Source: a virus
DNA length: 64,000 nucleotides
Direction: 5' to 3' (one strand)
Virus record (IMG/VR): IMGVR_UViG_3300026116_000004
Location: 1 to 64,000 of that record
Below the pieces are notes generated by a model. It ran no database searches, was not told the origin of the DNA, and saw nothing but the letters and a program-made list of their open reading frames with translations. Below are positions 38,649 through 48,231 of the stretch, one piece after another. Positions within the stretch are counted from its first letter, which is position 1. Every line of letters begins with the position of its first letter. The position numbers were made by a program, and so were the translations under genes.

Positions 38649-39868
38649 TGTGGACTAATCCCTATACTAGAACAAGAAACTCTTTAAGTGTGGGGGTTGG
38701 AAAATCGTTTATTGCTAACGTAGGATTTACTCAAGACATCGATTGGACAACTGGCACCGTATTGAAGGGTGGTCCTCAATCTTTTAGTGGTTCCCCTGGT
38801 GCTGGTAATGATTTCCGTCAAGGCGGTAATGGAGTAGCTACTTTCGGGCCAAATCAAGCTGGCTTACTCGTTGCTATGTCGTCGTCGGCTTTTCGGCGTA
38901 CTGATCGCGGAGAAATGCAGTACCCATCGATCAACACCGCCATTCTTTGGAACCGCGATTTCACCAACGCAGCGTGGACTAAGCAAGCGGGTGTCACGGC
39001 TGCAAAGAACCAAACTGGTGCTGATGGTGGTGCTAACGCGTGCTCGTCATTAACTTGGACTGTTGATAACGCCGAATGCAGTCAGCCGTGGACATCGACT
39101 GTTAATGATAGATTGTTTCAGTGTGACATCCGTCGCATATCTGGCACTGATCCACTTGAAATGTCCATTGACGGCACGACTTGGCAAACAGCCGTTGTTC
39201 AGGGCAACTCGTTCGATGTGATGCGCCCCTCTGTCATATTCCAGGCGGCTGTTACAAATCCAATATTCAAATTTAGAAGCAAGGCAGGAAACGCATTTGC
39301 TTTCGATTTTGCAATCGGAATTAATCCCCCAACGAATTGGCCTTCTTTGGCTCCCATCCATACACGGCCTGCCACGACTTCCGCGACGGTCCAGACTTTC
39401 CTTGAACGTGCCTATGCATCCTTCCCCGATAGTTCACCACTTGCGACTATAGCTCGCGGTCCTTTTGCATTCTATTGGCAAGGTCGCTCAAGTCGTCAAG
39501 GTGGCTTCCCTATAACTTCAGCATCAAATCTTTTTGTTACTGTTGTACAGGGCACAGGCGCTGTAAAATTTCAGAATGGTGCTTCTGGTGTAGCACAAAC
39601 AGCAGACGGTGTATGGCGTTTTGATAATGCATTGACTCAAGTTAACAAAATTGCTGGTTGGTGTAATGCAACCAATCTACGTATGGCTTGTAATGGTGTT
39701 CTAGCTGGTGCTGCTACAGGTACTCTTGGTCTTGACGCTGCTCTAGACCACTGGGATTTAGGAACGAATGGTTCAGGTGCAAACTCGATCTTTGGTATCA
39801 ATGAGCGCATAGCTATGGGACCGGGTTTTTCTATAAGTGATGCTGATCTTATTACTATGACAACTTAA
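38648..39868 (+). CDS. Virion fibre or spike-like protein, 406 aa
   Basis: ATG 38648 overlaps the previous stop. 'LWNRDFTNAAWTK' and later alternation of strands and small residues (CDIRRISGTDPLEMSIDGTT) resemble concanavalin/jelly-roll modules found in phage fibres. Carbohydrate binding is plausible. No catalytic site seen. Confidence 0.6.
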   Translation: MWTNPYTRTRNSLSVGVGKSFIANVGFTQDIDWTTGTVLKGGPQSFSGSPGAGNDFRQGGNGVATFGPNQAGLLVAMSSSAFRRTDRGEMQYPSINTAILWNRDFTNAAWTKQAGVTAAKNQTGADGGANACSSLTWTVDNAECSQPWTSTVNDRLFQCDIRRISGTDPLEMSIDGTTWQTAVVQGNSFDVMRPSVIFQAAVTNPIFKFRSKAGNAFAFDFAIGINPPTNWPSLAPIHTRPATTSATVQTFLERAYASFPDSSPLATIARGPFAFYWQGRSSRQGGFPITSASNLFVTVVQGTGAVKFQNGASGVAQTADGVWRFDNALTQVNKIAGWCNATNLRMACNGVLAGAATGTLGLDAALDHWDLGTNGSGANSIFGINERIAMGPGFSISDADLITMTT

Positions 39869-39904
39869 TGGATTATGAATTCATTAAATTCCTAAGGAGA
39901 TTAA

Positions 39905-40336
39905 ATGTCTGCTACAAACACAACCGAAGACAATGTACTTAAGTTGATCTTCAATGCCACCGCATGGGGTAATATTGCAGATAATACTGCTACTTCTCCT
40001 GCAACTAATCTTTATATCTCACTTCATACTGCTGACCCAGGTGAAACTGGTTCTCAGACTACTTCCGAAAGTGCTTACACATCTTATGCTCGTGTGGCTG
40101 TAGCAAGAACCTCGGGTGGTTGGACTGTTTCTAACCCCACGGTTTCTAATGCTGCTGCTATTAGTTTTCCTGCTTGTACCGGTGGTTCTAGTACCATTAC
40201 CCATTTTGGTATTGGTTTAAGTTCGGCTGGTGCTGGTACTCTCTTATTTTCTGGAGCTTTGAGTGCTTCTCTTGCAGTTTCTAATGGTATTACACCTCAG
40301 TTTGCAATTGGGCAATTAACTACTACGTGTGACTAA
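39905..40336 (+). CDS. Virion protein, 143 aa (tail-fibre-associated type)
   Basis: The sequence LYISLHTADPGETGSQTTSE followed by 'YTSYARVAVART' is a pattern typical of small phage tail-fibre or head-fibre proteins. It is beta-rich. It overlaps the next gene by one base. Confidence 0.65.
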   Translation: MSATNTTEDNVLKLIFNATAWGNIADNTATSPATNLYISLHTADPGETGSQTTSESAYTSYARVAVARTSGGWTVSNPTVSNAAAISFPACTGGSSTITHFGIGLSSAGAGTLLFSGALSASLAVSNGITPQFAIGQLTTTCD

Positions 40337-41820
40337 TGGCTGATACAATCCTCTTTGTAACTTCTGGTACTTCATGGTCTAAACCTGTTGACTGGACTAA
40401 TGTCAATACGATTTATTGTATTGGTGCTGGTGCTTCTGGAGGGTATAGATCAAGCGGTGGTATTGCCACTGGAGGCGGTGGAGGTGCATGTTCTTTCTCA
40501 AGTAATATTACCCCCTCTTCTTCTACCGTTACCGTGCAAGTAGGAACTGGTGGTGCTAGCCAAACGGTTACTGCTACTAACGGTAATGCTGGAACAGACA
40601 CATGGTTTGACGGGGCTAGTTTAGCTGCTTCACAAGTGGGCGCTAAAGGTGGTTCTGGAGGACAAACAGGAGCTATCGCTACCGTAAATGGTGGTGCTGG
40701 AGGTGTTGGAACTAGTGGAATTGGTACTACCAGAAACTCTGGTGGAGCCGGCGGCACTGGATCAAACGGTGGTAGTTCTACTGGTGGTGGTGGTGCAGCT
40801 GGTCCTAATGGTGCTGGAAATGCCGGTGTTGGCACTACCGGTACTAACCAGAATACTGATGGAGGTTCAGGTGATGCCGGTTCTGGTGGTGCTGGAGGTG
40901 TTGGAGGTGGTAGTGGTTCTGCTGGTGGTAATGGAGCAGAATTCACACAATGGAATGGAGTTACAGCCGGTTCTGGAGGTGGAGGCGGTGGCAGAGGAAG
41001 TAGTACTGCGTGGGCTGGAGGCAATTACGGTGGTGGTGGTGGTGGGTGTGTAAATGGAACATCTAGTGGTGCGGGTGCTAATGGACTTATCGTAATAAAG
41101 TATACTCCGATTTCACTTATAGGTTCTACTACACTTACATTTACTCATTCAGGCTCTATTAAAGGTACAGGTGGACTTATTGGTTCTGGTACTATAACGT
41201 TCTCTTTGAGTTCAACTCTCAAGGGTACTGGTGCTGCTACTGCATCTAGTACTATTACGTTTACTCCTTCTGGAACTCTTAGAGGCACAGGAAATATCTC
41301 AGGCTCTGAGACACTAACTTTCTCTCCTATCGCCACAATAAAAGGTATAGGTGGTCTATCTGGTAATAATGATTTTGTATTTATATCAAGTGCTGTAATC
41401 TCGTCGATTGCTTCTATTTCTGGTAACACAAATCTTTTATTCACTAACGCTGCTACTGGTGAAATAATAACTGTCGGCCCTATGTCTGGTGCTTTGAACT
41501 TATTATTCTCCAACAATGGTCTCTTGACTGGTACAGGAAATATAGATGGTTCTGTATTAATCTCTTTTGACGCTGAAGGCTGCGGACACGTATTCGTTAT
41601 CCCGTATATTTTCAGCGAAGGCGATAGTTCAGAGGCTCTTTATGAACAGGAGAATTTAAACGATGGATCACTCTTTCCTGTAACAAGTGGAAATAATCCA
41701 GACAATCCTTTTGAGGCAGAGTCAAGCTCTGGCTCTACTTTATACATCGTGACTACAGGAACTAACCCTGATGATATTTATGATACATCAAAAGATAATA
41801 CTTGCTGTGGAGATTGCTAA
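40336..41820 (+). CDS. Glycine-rich fibre with tandem 20-residue repeats, 494 aa
   Basis: Residues 30-250 are Gly/Ala/Ser-rich (GGAGGVGTSGIGTTRNSGGA), as in polyglycine-sandwich adhesins that bind receptors. Residues 261-410 hold about eight repeats of the form 'GS.T.TF...G..KGTG.'. The end has several Cys (DNTCCGDC). It is probably an adhesin on the head or tail. Confidence 0.7.
   Translation: MADTILFVTSGTSWSKPVDWTNVNTIYCIGAGASGGYRSSGGIATGGGGGACSFSSNITPSSSTVTVQVGTGGASQTVTATNGNAGTDTWFDGASLAASQVGAKGGSGGQTGAIATVNGGAGGVGTSGIGTTRNSGGAGGTGSNGGSSTGGGGAAGPNGAGNAGVGTTGTNQNTDGGSGDAGSGGAGGVGGGSGSAGGNGAEFTQWNGVTAGSGGGGGGRGSSTAWAGGNYGGGGGGCVNGTSSGAGANGLIVIKYTPISLIGSTTLTFTHSGSIKGTGGLIGSGTITFSLSSTLKGTGAATASSTITFTPSGTLRGTGNISGSETLTFSPIATIKGIGGLSGNNDFVFISSAVISSIASISGNTNLLFTNAATGEIITVGPMSGALNLLFSNNGLLTGTGNIDGSVLISFDAEGCGHVFVIPYIFSEGDSSEALYEQENLNDGSLFPVTSGNNPDNPFEAESSSGSTLYIVTTGTNPDDIYDTSKDNTCCGDC
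41116..41575 (+). repeat. Tandem 60-bp coding repeats
   Basis: Repeat starts fall exactly 60 bases apart at 41116, 41176, 41236, 41296, 41356 and 41416, then 63 bases apart. Each codes a 20-residue unit with strand-turn-strand character. Copies have diverged, so they are old duplications. Confidence 0.75.
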
Positions 41821-42563
41821 TGCCTAGTACTTATATGGACTTGACTAATCGTCTCCTTCGTAGAGTTAACGATGTAGAGATTACAGAGTCTGACTTTATT
41901 TCAGCTAGAGGTATTCAAGCAATGGCTAAAGACGCTGTTCTTGATACTATCAGGGAAATCAATAATTCTAGAATTGACTGGCCCTTTAATGCAGTAGAAC
42001 ACACTCAAGTGTTAGAGATTGGCACAGAAGAATACTCTTGGCCTACACAGTTTACTGCAGCTGATTGGGACTCCTTTCAAATTCAGAAGGATGATGTTCT
42101 AAACGTTAAACACCAACAGCTAAAGCCAATTACTCGTGAAGAGTGGTATGCTAATTACAGAGATTTAGATTACGATACTGGAACTATTGGCAAAGCCGTT
42201 CCTTGTTACTGTTTTCCTTCTCATGGTAACGGTTGGGGTGTTACTCCTTCTCCTAATCATGCTTACACAATTAAATTTAGATACTATAAAAACCCTACTG
42301 ACTTAGTTAACTTTGATGATGAGACAACTATCCCTGATAAGTTTGATTACGTAATCACTGCTGGTGCTCTTTACCATATGAACTTATTCAAAGAGAATGC
42401 TCAAGGTGTCGCTATCATGAAACAGAAGTTTGACTCTGGCATCAAAGATATGGTCAACCTCTTTCTTCCTAACCCTGCTTATGCTTGGGATGGAAGAGTT
42501 AATTTTGGTGGTGGTCAAGTAATGCGCAGTGGTTATTACTTTTATAAAGGAAGTGGTGTATAA
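41820..42563 (+). CDS. Head-tail adaptor protein, 247 aa
   Basis: ATG 41820 overlaps the fibre stop. MPSTYMDLTNRLLRRVNDVE and the late 'TIPDKFDYVITAGALYHMNL' with 'GVAIMKQKFDSGIKDMV' match podovirus head-tail connector (adaptor) proteins. It would bind below the portal. Confidence 0.75.
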   Translation: MPSTYMDLTNRLLRRVNDVEITESDFISARGIQAMAKDAVLDTIREINNSRIDWPFNAVEHTQVLEIGTEEYSWPTQFTAADWDSFQIQKDDVLNVKHQQLKPITREEWYANYRDLDYDTGTIGKAVPCYCFPSHGNGWGVTPSPNHAYTIKFRYYKNPTDLVNFDDETTIPDKFDYVITAGALYHMNLFKENAQGVAIMKQKFDSGIKDMVNLFLPNPAYAWDGRVNFGGGQVMRSGYYFYKGSGV

Positions 42564-44131
42564 TGGCTGGTGGCATGGAAGGACTTCAATCCTATAAACT
42601 AATTTGTGAAGGTGGATTGAATTCAAATCTCAACTACCTTGAACTTTCAGAAAGAACTCCTGGAGCTGCCACTACTCTCGTTAATTTTGAGCCCTCTTTG
42701 TTTGGTGGTTATAGAAGAATTAATGGTTTTGAACCTCTAGAAGCAACAGCCCCTGAAGTTGATCCTACCGGAGCTGAAGGAAGAATACTCGGTATTTCTA
42801 TCTTTATTGAAGACATTATTGCTTCAAGAAAACAGCAATCTGGAAATACTTACAAATTCTATCAGTGGCAATCTGGTGGTGCTTGGACCGCATACGTAAC
42901 TGGTTTAACTCTTAGTACTATTAATATCGATAAGGTCAGATCAGACACATGGAACTTTGATGGTACGGATAAGATTGGTTTTGTGGATGGAGTCAATGGT
43001 GTTATCGTGTTTGACGGTACTAATTGGACCCAGCCTACAGGTGATCAGTCTATTAGCACTCCTAAGTATATTACGGTCTTTAAAAATACCGTATTCGTTT
43101 CTGGTGATAGCACTCATCCTGAACTTGTTGTGTATTCTGCTCCTAACGATGAAAGCGATTGGACAGCAGCTTCTGGCGCTGGTCAGATTAATGCAGGCTT
43201 TATTGTTAAACAGATAATTCCATTCCGTGATGAACTTTATGTCTTTGGTGAAACGAAGATTAAGAAGATCGTAATCGATAATACTGATTTTGTGCTCCAA
43301 GACGTTACTAAAAACATTGGCTTAGTCGCATCAGATGGTGTTGAAGAAATAAATGGTGATCTTCTCTTCTTGTCTCAAGACGGTTTTAGAACTATCGCAG
43401 GTACTAATCGAATTGGAGACGTTGAATTAGGTATTCAGTCTAAGAATATACAGCAGGATGTCATCGATTTGATTAAGAGTGCTGATTTACCATCGGTGAA
43501 CACAGTTATTGTTCGAAGAAAGTCTCAATTTCGTTGTTTCTTTTCTGATGAAGGTCTCGATACCGAGAAAAATAACGGTATTGTTGGTGGTTTGAAGGGT
43601 GAAGACAACGGAATTTCATGGGAATGGGGTCGACTAAAAGGTATTAGGACCTCTGTTGCTACTTCTGGTTATATTGGAACAGAAGAATTCGTACTCCATG
43701 GGGATTTTAATGGTAAAGTGTATCGACAAGAAGAAGGAACTTCCTTTGATGGAGGTGAAATTACTGCCATTTACACTACACCTTACTTTGATTTTGGTGA
43801 GTCAAACGTTAGAAAAACCATTCACAAAGTTGATGTATTTATTCGTGCCGAAGGTGATTTAACTCTAAATGTTGCTATGCAGTTTGATTGGAATTCGAGA
43901 GAAGTTTTCAATCCTACAACATACGTTTTTGAAGGTAATGTTTCTGGAACAACCTATGGAACAGGTGTTTACGGTACTTCAACTTACGCAACTCAGGTTC
44001 TCCCTGTGAGAATTAAGAATGTTGAAGGCTCCGGCTTCTCTAACAGGTTAACTTTCTCAACATCTGACATGAATGATAGTTATTCAATTCAAGGCATCGT
44101 TTATGAGTATGCCGTAAACGGAAGGAAATAA
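42563..44131 (+). CDS. Tail protein (tail tube or hub stabiliser), 522 aa
   Basis: A beta-rich protein with repeated 'FDGTNW', '[16 protein letters not shown]' and '[19 protein letters not shown]'-like blades, like the large podovirus tail-tube or stabilisation proteins that follow the adaptor. It is coupled to both neighbours by one-base overlaps. The exact tail role is inferred from gene order. Confidence 0.7.
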   Translation: MAGGMEGLQSYKLICEGGLNSNLNYLELSERTPGAATTLVNFEPSLFGGYRRINGFEPLEATAPEVDPTGAEGRILGISIFIEDIIASRKQQSGNTYKFYQWQSGGAWTAYVTGLTLSTINIDKVRSDTWNFDGTDKIGFVDGVNGVIVFDGTNWTQPTGDQSISTPKYITVFKNTVFVSGDSTHPELVVYSAPNDESDWTAASGAGQINAGFIVKQIIPFRDELYVFGETKIKKIVIDNTDFVLQDVTKNIGLVASDGVEEINGDLLFLSQDGFRTIAGTNRIGDVELGIQSKNIQQDVIDLIKSADLPSVNTVIVRRKSQFRCFFSDEGLDTEKNNGIVGGLKGEDNGISWEWGRLKGIRTSVATSGYIGTEEFVLHGDFNGKVYRQEEGTSFDGGEITAIYTTPYFDFGESNVRKTIHKVDVFIRAEGDLTLNVAMQFDWNSREVFNPTTYVFEGNVSGTTYGTGVYGTSTYATQVLPVRIKNVEGSGFSNRLTFSTSDMNDSYSIQGIVYEYAVNGRK

Positions 44132-44132
44132 T

Positions 44133-45815
44133 ATGGGTACTGGTTATACTCGGCAATCAGACGCTGAAATTGATGATGGATTAACTATTGAGGCTGTCGA
44201 TCTCGATAATGAATTCGATGCTATTCAGGCTGCTTTTAACGGCACTTCTGGTCACTCTCATGATGGAACTTCTGGTGAAGGTCCTAAGATTTCTCTTACG
44301 ACTTCTGTTACAGGTGTTCTTCCAGTAGCTAATGGTGGTAATGCTGGTATTAACAATATCACAGCTACAACTGATCCTACGATTAATGATGATAGTAATG
44401 ATGGTTATGCAGTAGGCTCTCTTTGGGTTAATACAACTACAGATTTAGTTTTTATTGTGACTGACGTCACTGTTGGTGCTGCTGTTTGGAAAAGGTACCA
44501 GCCGTATGATGCTGATCTCACTGCTTTAGCTGGTGTAACAAGCGCTGCTGATAAGGTTCCTTACTTCACTGGTTCTGAGACTGCAGACGTAACTACTCTT
44601 AGTTCTTATGGCAGAACTCTTATCGATGACGCAGACGCAGCTACTGCAAGAGCAACTCTCGGTGTTGTCATCGGTACTAATGTACAAGCGTATGATGCAG
44701 AGTTAAATGCGATTGCAGGTGTAACTAGCGCAGCAGACAAAGTTCCTTACTTTACTGGAAGTGGAACAGCCGATGTTACTACGTTATCATCGTATGGTAG
44801 AACTCTAATAGATGACGTTGATGCGTCGGGTGCTTTGGGAACTCTTGGGTTCACAACTTATACTAAAACTCTTATTGACGATATAGATGCATCTACAGCG
44901 TTAGGAACTCTTGGTTTTAGTTCCTTTGCTAAGACTGTTATTGATGATGCCGATGCTGCCACAATGAGAGCAACGATTGGTGTTGATGCTGCAGGTGCTA
45001 ATCAGCCGTTAGATGCTACTCTTACTGCTTTAGCAGGACTTAACTCGACTGCTGGGCTTGTTGTTGAAACTGCTGCAGATGCTTTTACTAAGAGAACACT
45101 CACAGGCACTGCTGCTGAAATTACTGTAACTAATGGTGATGGTGCTTCTGGCAATCCAACGATTAGCATTCCCACTTCTGTGACTTTTACGGGTAAAACT
45201 ATTACTGGTGGTACTTACGCATCAGGTGCCTTTAATGGTACTCTTGGCGCTACTACTCCCAGTTCTGTTGCTGCTACGACTGGTACATTTTCTAGTACTT
45301 TGAGTGTGACAGGAACTTCTACATTAGGCACTACGAACACCGGTGCTTTAACAAGTTCTAGCAATATTACTGCAAATCAGAACTTTCAGAGTTCTACAGG
45401 TGCAGCTGTACTTGGTTGCACTGGTGCTGGTGGTGTTTACCTTCGTCCTAATGGTGTCGGAAGTACTACCGGACAAATGGTGGTGGATAGTGCGGGTAAT
45501 GTTACTATCTCTGGCACTACAACCTCTACTGGTGATATTACGTATTCTTCTGACGAAAGAGTTAAGAAAGATATTTTCCCTCTGAACTCTCAATGGGATA
45601 TTGTTAAAAATATTACTCCTGTCAGATTTACCAGAAAAGAAACTGAGAAAAAGAGTATTGGTTTTATTGCTCAGAACGTTAGAATGTTTGCGCCTGAGTT
45701 AGTATTAGAAGACGGTGAGGGTATGTTGTCTGTTGCTTATGGTAACATGGTGGCTATTCTTTGGGAGACTGTTCAAGAATTACAGAAGAGAATTGAAGAA
45801 TTAGAGGCTAAATAA
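44133..45815 (+). CDS. Tail fibre with C-terminal S74 intramolecular chaperone, 560 aa
   Basis: The C-terminus '[20 protein letters not shown]' then '[15 protein letters not shown]' is a peptidase S74 chaperone, which trims itself after the fibre trimer folds; the Ser and Lys/Asp dyad is visible near residue 472. Upstream lie repeats of '[18 protein letters not shown]' and '[10 protein letters not shown]' typical of phage shaft domains. The N-terminus would anchor to the tail. Confidence 0.9.
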   Translation: MGTGYTRQSDAEIDDGLTIEAVDLDNEFDAIQAAFNGTSGHSHDGTSGEGPKISLTTSVTGVLPVANGGNAGINNITATTDPTINDDSNDGYAVGSLWVNTTTDLVFIVTDVTVGAAVWKRYQPYDADLTALAGVTSAADKVPYFTGSETADVTTLSSYGRTLIDDADAATARATLGVVIGTNVQAYDAELNAIAGVTSAADKVPYFTGSGTADVTTLSSYGRTLIDDVDASGALGTLGFTTYTKTLIDDIDASTALGTLGFSSFAKTVIDDADAATMRATIGVDAAGANQPLDATLTALAGLNSTAGLVVETAADAFTKRTLTGTAAEITVTNGDGASGNPTISIPTSVTFTGKTITGGTYASGAFNGTLGATTPSSVAATTGTFSSTLSVTGTSTLGTTNTGALTSSSNITANQNFQSSTGAAVLGCTGAGGVYLRPNGVGSTTGQMVVDSAGNVTISGTTTSTGDITYSSDERVKKDIFPLNSQWDIVKNITPVRFTRKETEKKSIGFIAQNVRMFAPELVLEDGEGMLSVAYGNMVAILWETVQELQKRIEELEAK

Positions 45816-46624
45816 TGACACTTCCTGCTTCTCCCCCTATTAAAGCAAGTGATATAAACGTTGAATTAGGACGTTCTGGTAGTGCAGCGTTTGATATAAA
45901 CGGTTCTGAAGAAAGAGCGTTAGCGGGAATTCCATCTGGAGCTATTAAATTTTCAGACTTTCTAGGAAAATCCTCCTTTAGTGTAACCTATCAAGGAATT
46001 TTCTCCACAAGTATGATTGGCTTAACAAATATAACGGTCTCAGGTGCAACTTTTGGTACGGCAAGTTCTAGCAGACGCATGTTTGCGGCCATTCATGCAA
46101 TTGGTGGCGCTGGTGCTGCAAGAACTTTAAGCAGTGCGAGTATTGGAGGTGTTGGGGCTACAATCCATGCAAACATCAGTGACCATTTCGGCGCTGGAAC
46201 CGCCACTTGGAATTTAGCTATTATCAGCGCATTGGTTCCTTCTGGTAGTTCAGGTAATATTGTTTTAAACTACCCAGCAAGCTGGACTAGTGGAACTGTA
46301 TATGTTGCCATGACTAATGCAATTGGTTTAGTAGGAAATACGGCTAACGACACTGCTTCCAATTTTCCTCCAAGTGGAGGTGCTTCTGCAAGTACGACGA
46401 TTTCTGTACCGGCCAATGGTGTCCTTATCGCCTGTGGACTGCAGGAGTTAGCCACAGATATCACGATGAGTGCGCCTACGCCCGTTACCTATGACACTAC
46501 AGACTATTGTGGGGCTATTTTGTCCGGACAGTCTTCAAATGGGTCAAGATCACTAGCTCTCACTTCTTCTGGGGGTTCAACACCTTCTTGCGCAATCGCA
46601 GGCGTAACATGGGTTGGACAATAA
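45815..46624 (+). CDS. Tail-associated protein with 'ADIN/SDFLGKS' N-terminus, 269 aa
   Basis: 'ASDINVELGRSGSAAFDING' and 'GAIKFSDFLGKS' form a short module found at the start of many phage tail or spike proteins. The rest is Ala/Ser/Gly-rich beta structure. It probably assists or caps the fibre. Confidence 0.65.
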   Translation: MTLPASPPIKASDINVELGRSGSAAFDINGSEERALAGIPSGAIKFSDFLGKSSFSVTYQGIFSTSMIGLTNITVSGATFGTASSSRRMFAAIHAIGGAGAARTLSSASIGGVGATIHANISDHFGAGTATWNLAIISALVPSGSSGNIVLNYPASWTSGTVYVAMTNAIGLVGNTANDTASNFPPSGGASASTTISVPANGVLIACGLQELATDITMSAPTPVTYDTTDYCGAILSGQSSNGSRSLALTSSGGSTPSCAIAGVTWVGQ

Positions 46625-46641
46625 TTTATAAGGAATATTAA

Positions 46642-47247
46642 ATGAGAACGTTAAATAACGCGACTCTCGACCTCATTAAGTCTTTTGAAGGTTGTAGACT
46701 GAAAGCTTATAAAGACTCAGTTGGTGTCTGGACTATCGGATATGGTCATACTTCTGCCGCTGGTGGACTACAGGTTAGTTCTGGTTTGACTATTACTCAG
46801 GCTCAGGCAGATACTCTTTTAGAAAAAGACCTTATTAAATATCAGTCTTATGTAGAAGCAGCTATCAAAGTGCCTGTTAATGACAATCAGTATGGGGCTA
46901 TGGTTTCATTATGTTACAACATTGGTCCTGGTAATTTCGCTAAGAGCACTGTAGTCAAAAAAACTAACGCTAGTGACTGGAAGGGTGCAGCAGCCGCATT
47001 TTCCATGTGGAATAAAGCAGGTGGTAAGGTTCTTGCTGGTTTAACTAGACGTAGGGCGGATGAAGCCAAACTGTATTTAAAGCCCTCTGAGAAGGTTTCT
47101 ACTCTTGAGGTATCTGTACCGCAGAAATCTACTGAAACCCCTGTAGCGCCTCCTGTGGCCGATACAGAGCCTACTGAGAAGACTTCGTGGCTTTCTGCAT
47201 TGATTAATCTCGCAATGGTACTCTTTAATGGAAAGGCAGGACGCTAA
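46642..47247 (+). CDS. Endolysin, T4-type lysozyme (GH24), 201 aa
   Basis: The catalytic E-x8-D-x5-T triad is seen as E16, D25 and T31 in SFEGCRLKAYKDSVGVWTIG. It cuts the glycan strand of peptidoglycan at lysis. The core ends near residue 150. A linker 'TPVAPPVADTEPTEKTS' and a C-terminal hydrophobic segment (WLSALINLAMVLF) follow, unusual for T4 lysozyme and perhaps a membrane anchor. Confidence 0.9.
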   Translation: MRTLNNATLDLIKSFEGCRLKAYKDSVGVWTIGYGHTSAAGGLQVSSGLTITQAQADTLLEKDLIKYQSYVEAAIKVPVNDNQYGAMVSLCYNIGPGNFAKSTVVKKTNASDWKGAAAAFSMWNKAGGKVLAGLTRRRADEAKLYLKPSEKVSTLEVSVPQKSTETPVAPPVADTEPTEKTSWLSALINLAMVLFNGKAGR

Positions 47248-47471
47248 TGCCAAAAGGACAAGCCCCTTATAATAAAGACTCTAATACTCATGATCCCGAT
47301 GACAATCATTCTTTCGATGCCCCAATGACTGCTAACGATGGCACGAGACTTATGACGCGAAAGACTTCTATGGGATCACAAAGGGTTCGCGAAAGTTCTA
47401 AGCCACCAAAAGACCAAGTTACCCCCGGTAAATGGAACTCTAAAGATTGTATTGATGGTAAAATGCCATGA
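47247..47471 (+). CDS. Small protein with VTPGKW motif, 74 aa
   Basis: MPKGQAPYNKDSNTHDPDDN is hydrophilic and disordered. The end 'DQVTPGKWNSKDCIDGKMP' shares VTPGKW with the 100-aa protein at 35327-35629. Placed in the lysis cassette; unknown function. Confidence 0.6.
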   Translation: MPKGQAPYNKDSNTHDPDDNHSFDAPMTANDGTRLMTRKTSMGSQRVRESSKPPKDQVTPGKWNSKDCIDGKMP

Positions 47472-47647
47472 GAGATTGGATAGCAGAAAGATATAAGGCA
47501 TTCGTGCCTCTGATTATGGTTGGTATCTATTTAATCAATCAGCACTATGGTTGGGAACTTCCGTTGACTAACGATGATGTCGTAGCACTCCTTGGTGTTA
47601 TAATCTCTATTGGAGTTCACGCAGTTCCTAACAAACGGAGAGACTAA
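47468..47647 (+). CDS. Holin-like protein, two spans, 59 aa
   Basis: ATG 47468 overlaps the previous stop (ATGA). Two hydrophobic segments (VPLIMVGIYLINQ and VVALLGVIISIGVH) are joined by a polar turn, with a basic end PNKRRD. The size, topology and location beside the endolysin support a holin that opens the membrane. Confidence 0.7.
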   Translation: MRDWIAERYKAFVPLIMVGIYLINQHYGWELPLTNDDVVALLGVIISIGVHAVPNKRRD

Positions 47648-48028
47648 ATGTGGAGTGCAATAGCTAGTTTACTCGGTGGGTTCTTCTCTGGACCTCTAAA
47701 ACAAATTTCTAATGATCTTAAAGAAGCCTACCAGTCCAAGCTAGCTGCTGCTAACGACGCAGAAAGGATTGCCGCTGATGAACGAATTAATACTCTTGAA
47801 GCTAGGAAGTCAATCATCCTGGCTGCTCAATCAGACCCTTTGGAAAGATTGGTCCGTATTGGTTTTGCTTTACCTTTCGTCATTTATAATGCAAAACTCC
47901 TAATCTGGGATAAAGTCTTAGGTTTTGGTATCACGGATGGACTTTCACCTGAACTCACACAGTTAATGTGGATTGTAGTTGGTGGCTATTTCTTAGATAC
48001 AACTGTGAAAAGGATATTTAAAAGATGA
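47648..48028 (+). CDS. Membrane protein resembling GTA-type holin, 126 aa
   Basis: An N-terminal hydrophobic 'MWSAIASLLGGFFSGPLKQI' and an Ala/Glu-rich coiled coil precede two C-terminal membrane segments (IGFALPFVIYNAKLL, LMWIVVGGYFLDTTV). This is the layout of three-TM holins from gene-transfer agents. It is part of the lysis set. Confidence 0.65.
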   Translation: MWSAIASLLGGFFSGPLKQISNDLKEAYQSKLAAANDAERIAADERINTLEARKSIILAAQSDPLERLVRIGFALPFVIYNAKLLIWDKVLGFGITDGLSPELTQLMWIVVGGYFLDTTVKRIFKR

Positions 48029-48231
48029 CAGAGGAACCTGATTTCAAGGATGACGAACTCATCAACATTAAACTTCCCCGTTCACAATATGAACTATTAA
48101 AAACAATGATCAAAAGAGAAGAAGCGAATTTGTGGCTTACTAATGCATTAAAGAATAGCTGGATTTGGATTGTTGGTGGTGGAGTCTTGACTATTTGGCT
48201 TCTATTTGATAAATTTAATGGAGTTAAATAA
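48025..48231 (+). CDS. Small membrane protein of the lysis cassette, 68 aa
   Basis: A soluble N-terminal part 'INIKLPRSQYELLKTMIKRE' precedes one C-terminal span (WIWIVGGGVLTIWLLF). It could be an antiholin or accessory. It overlaps both neighbours. Confidence 0.6.
   Translation: MTEEPDFKDDELINIKLPRSQYELLKTMIKREEANLWLTNALKNSWIWIVGGGVLTIWLLFDKFNGVK

Noticed and set aside
40413-41024. 203-codon minus-strand ORF rich in proline
   Set aside because: It is the complement of the glycine codons of the fibre gene; no ribosome site and low-complexity content.
41116-41575. CRISPR-like array from 60-base periodicity
   Set aside because: The repeats are diverged, in frame and within a fibre gene; there are no conserved repeats with unique spacers and no cas genes.
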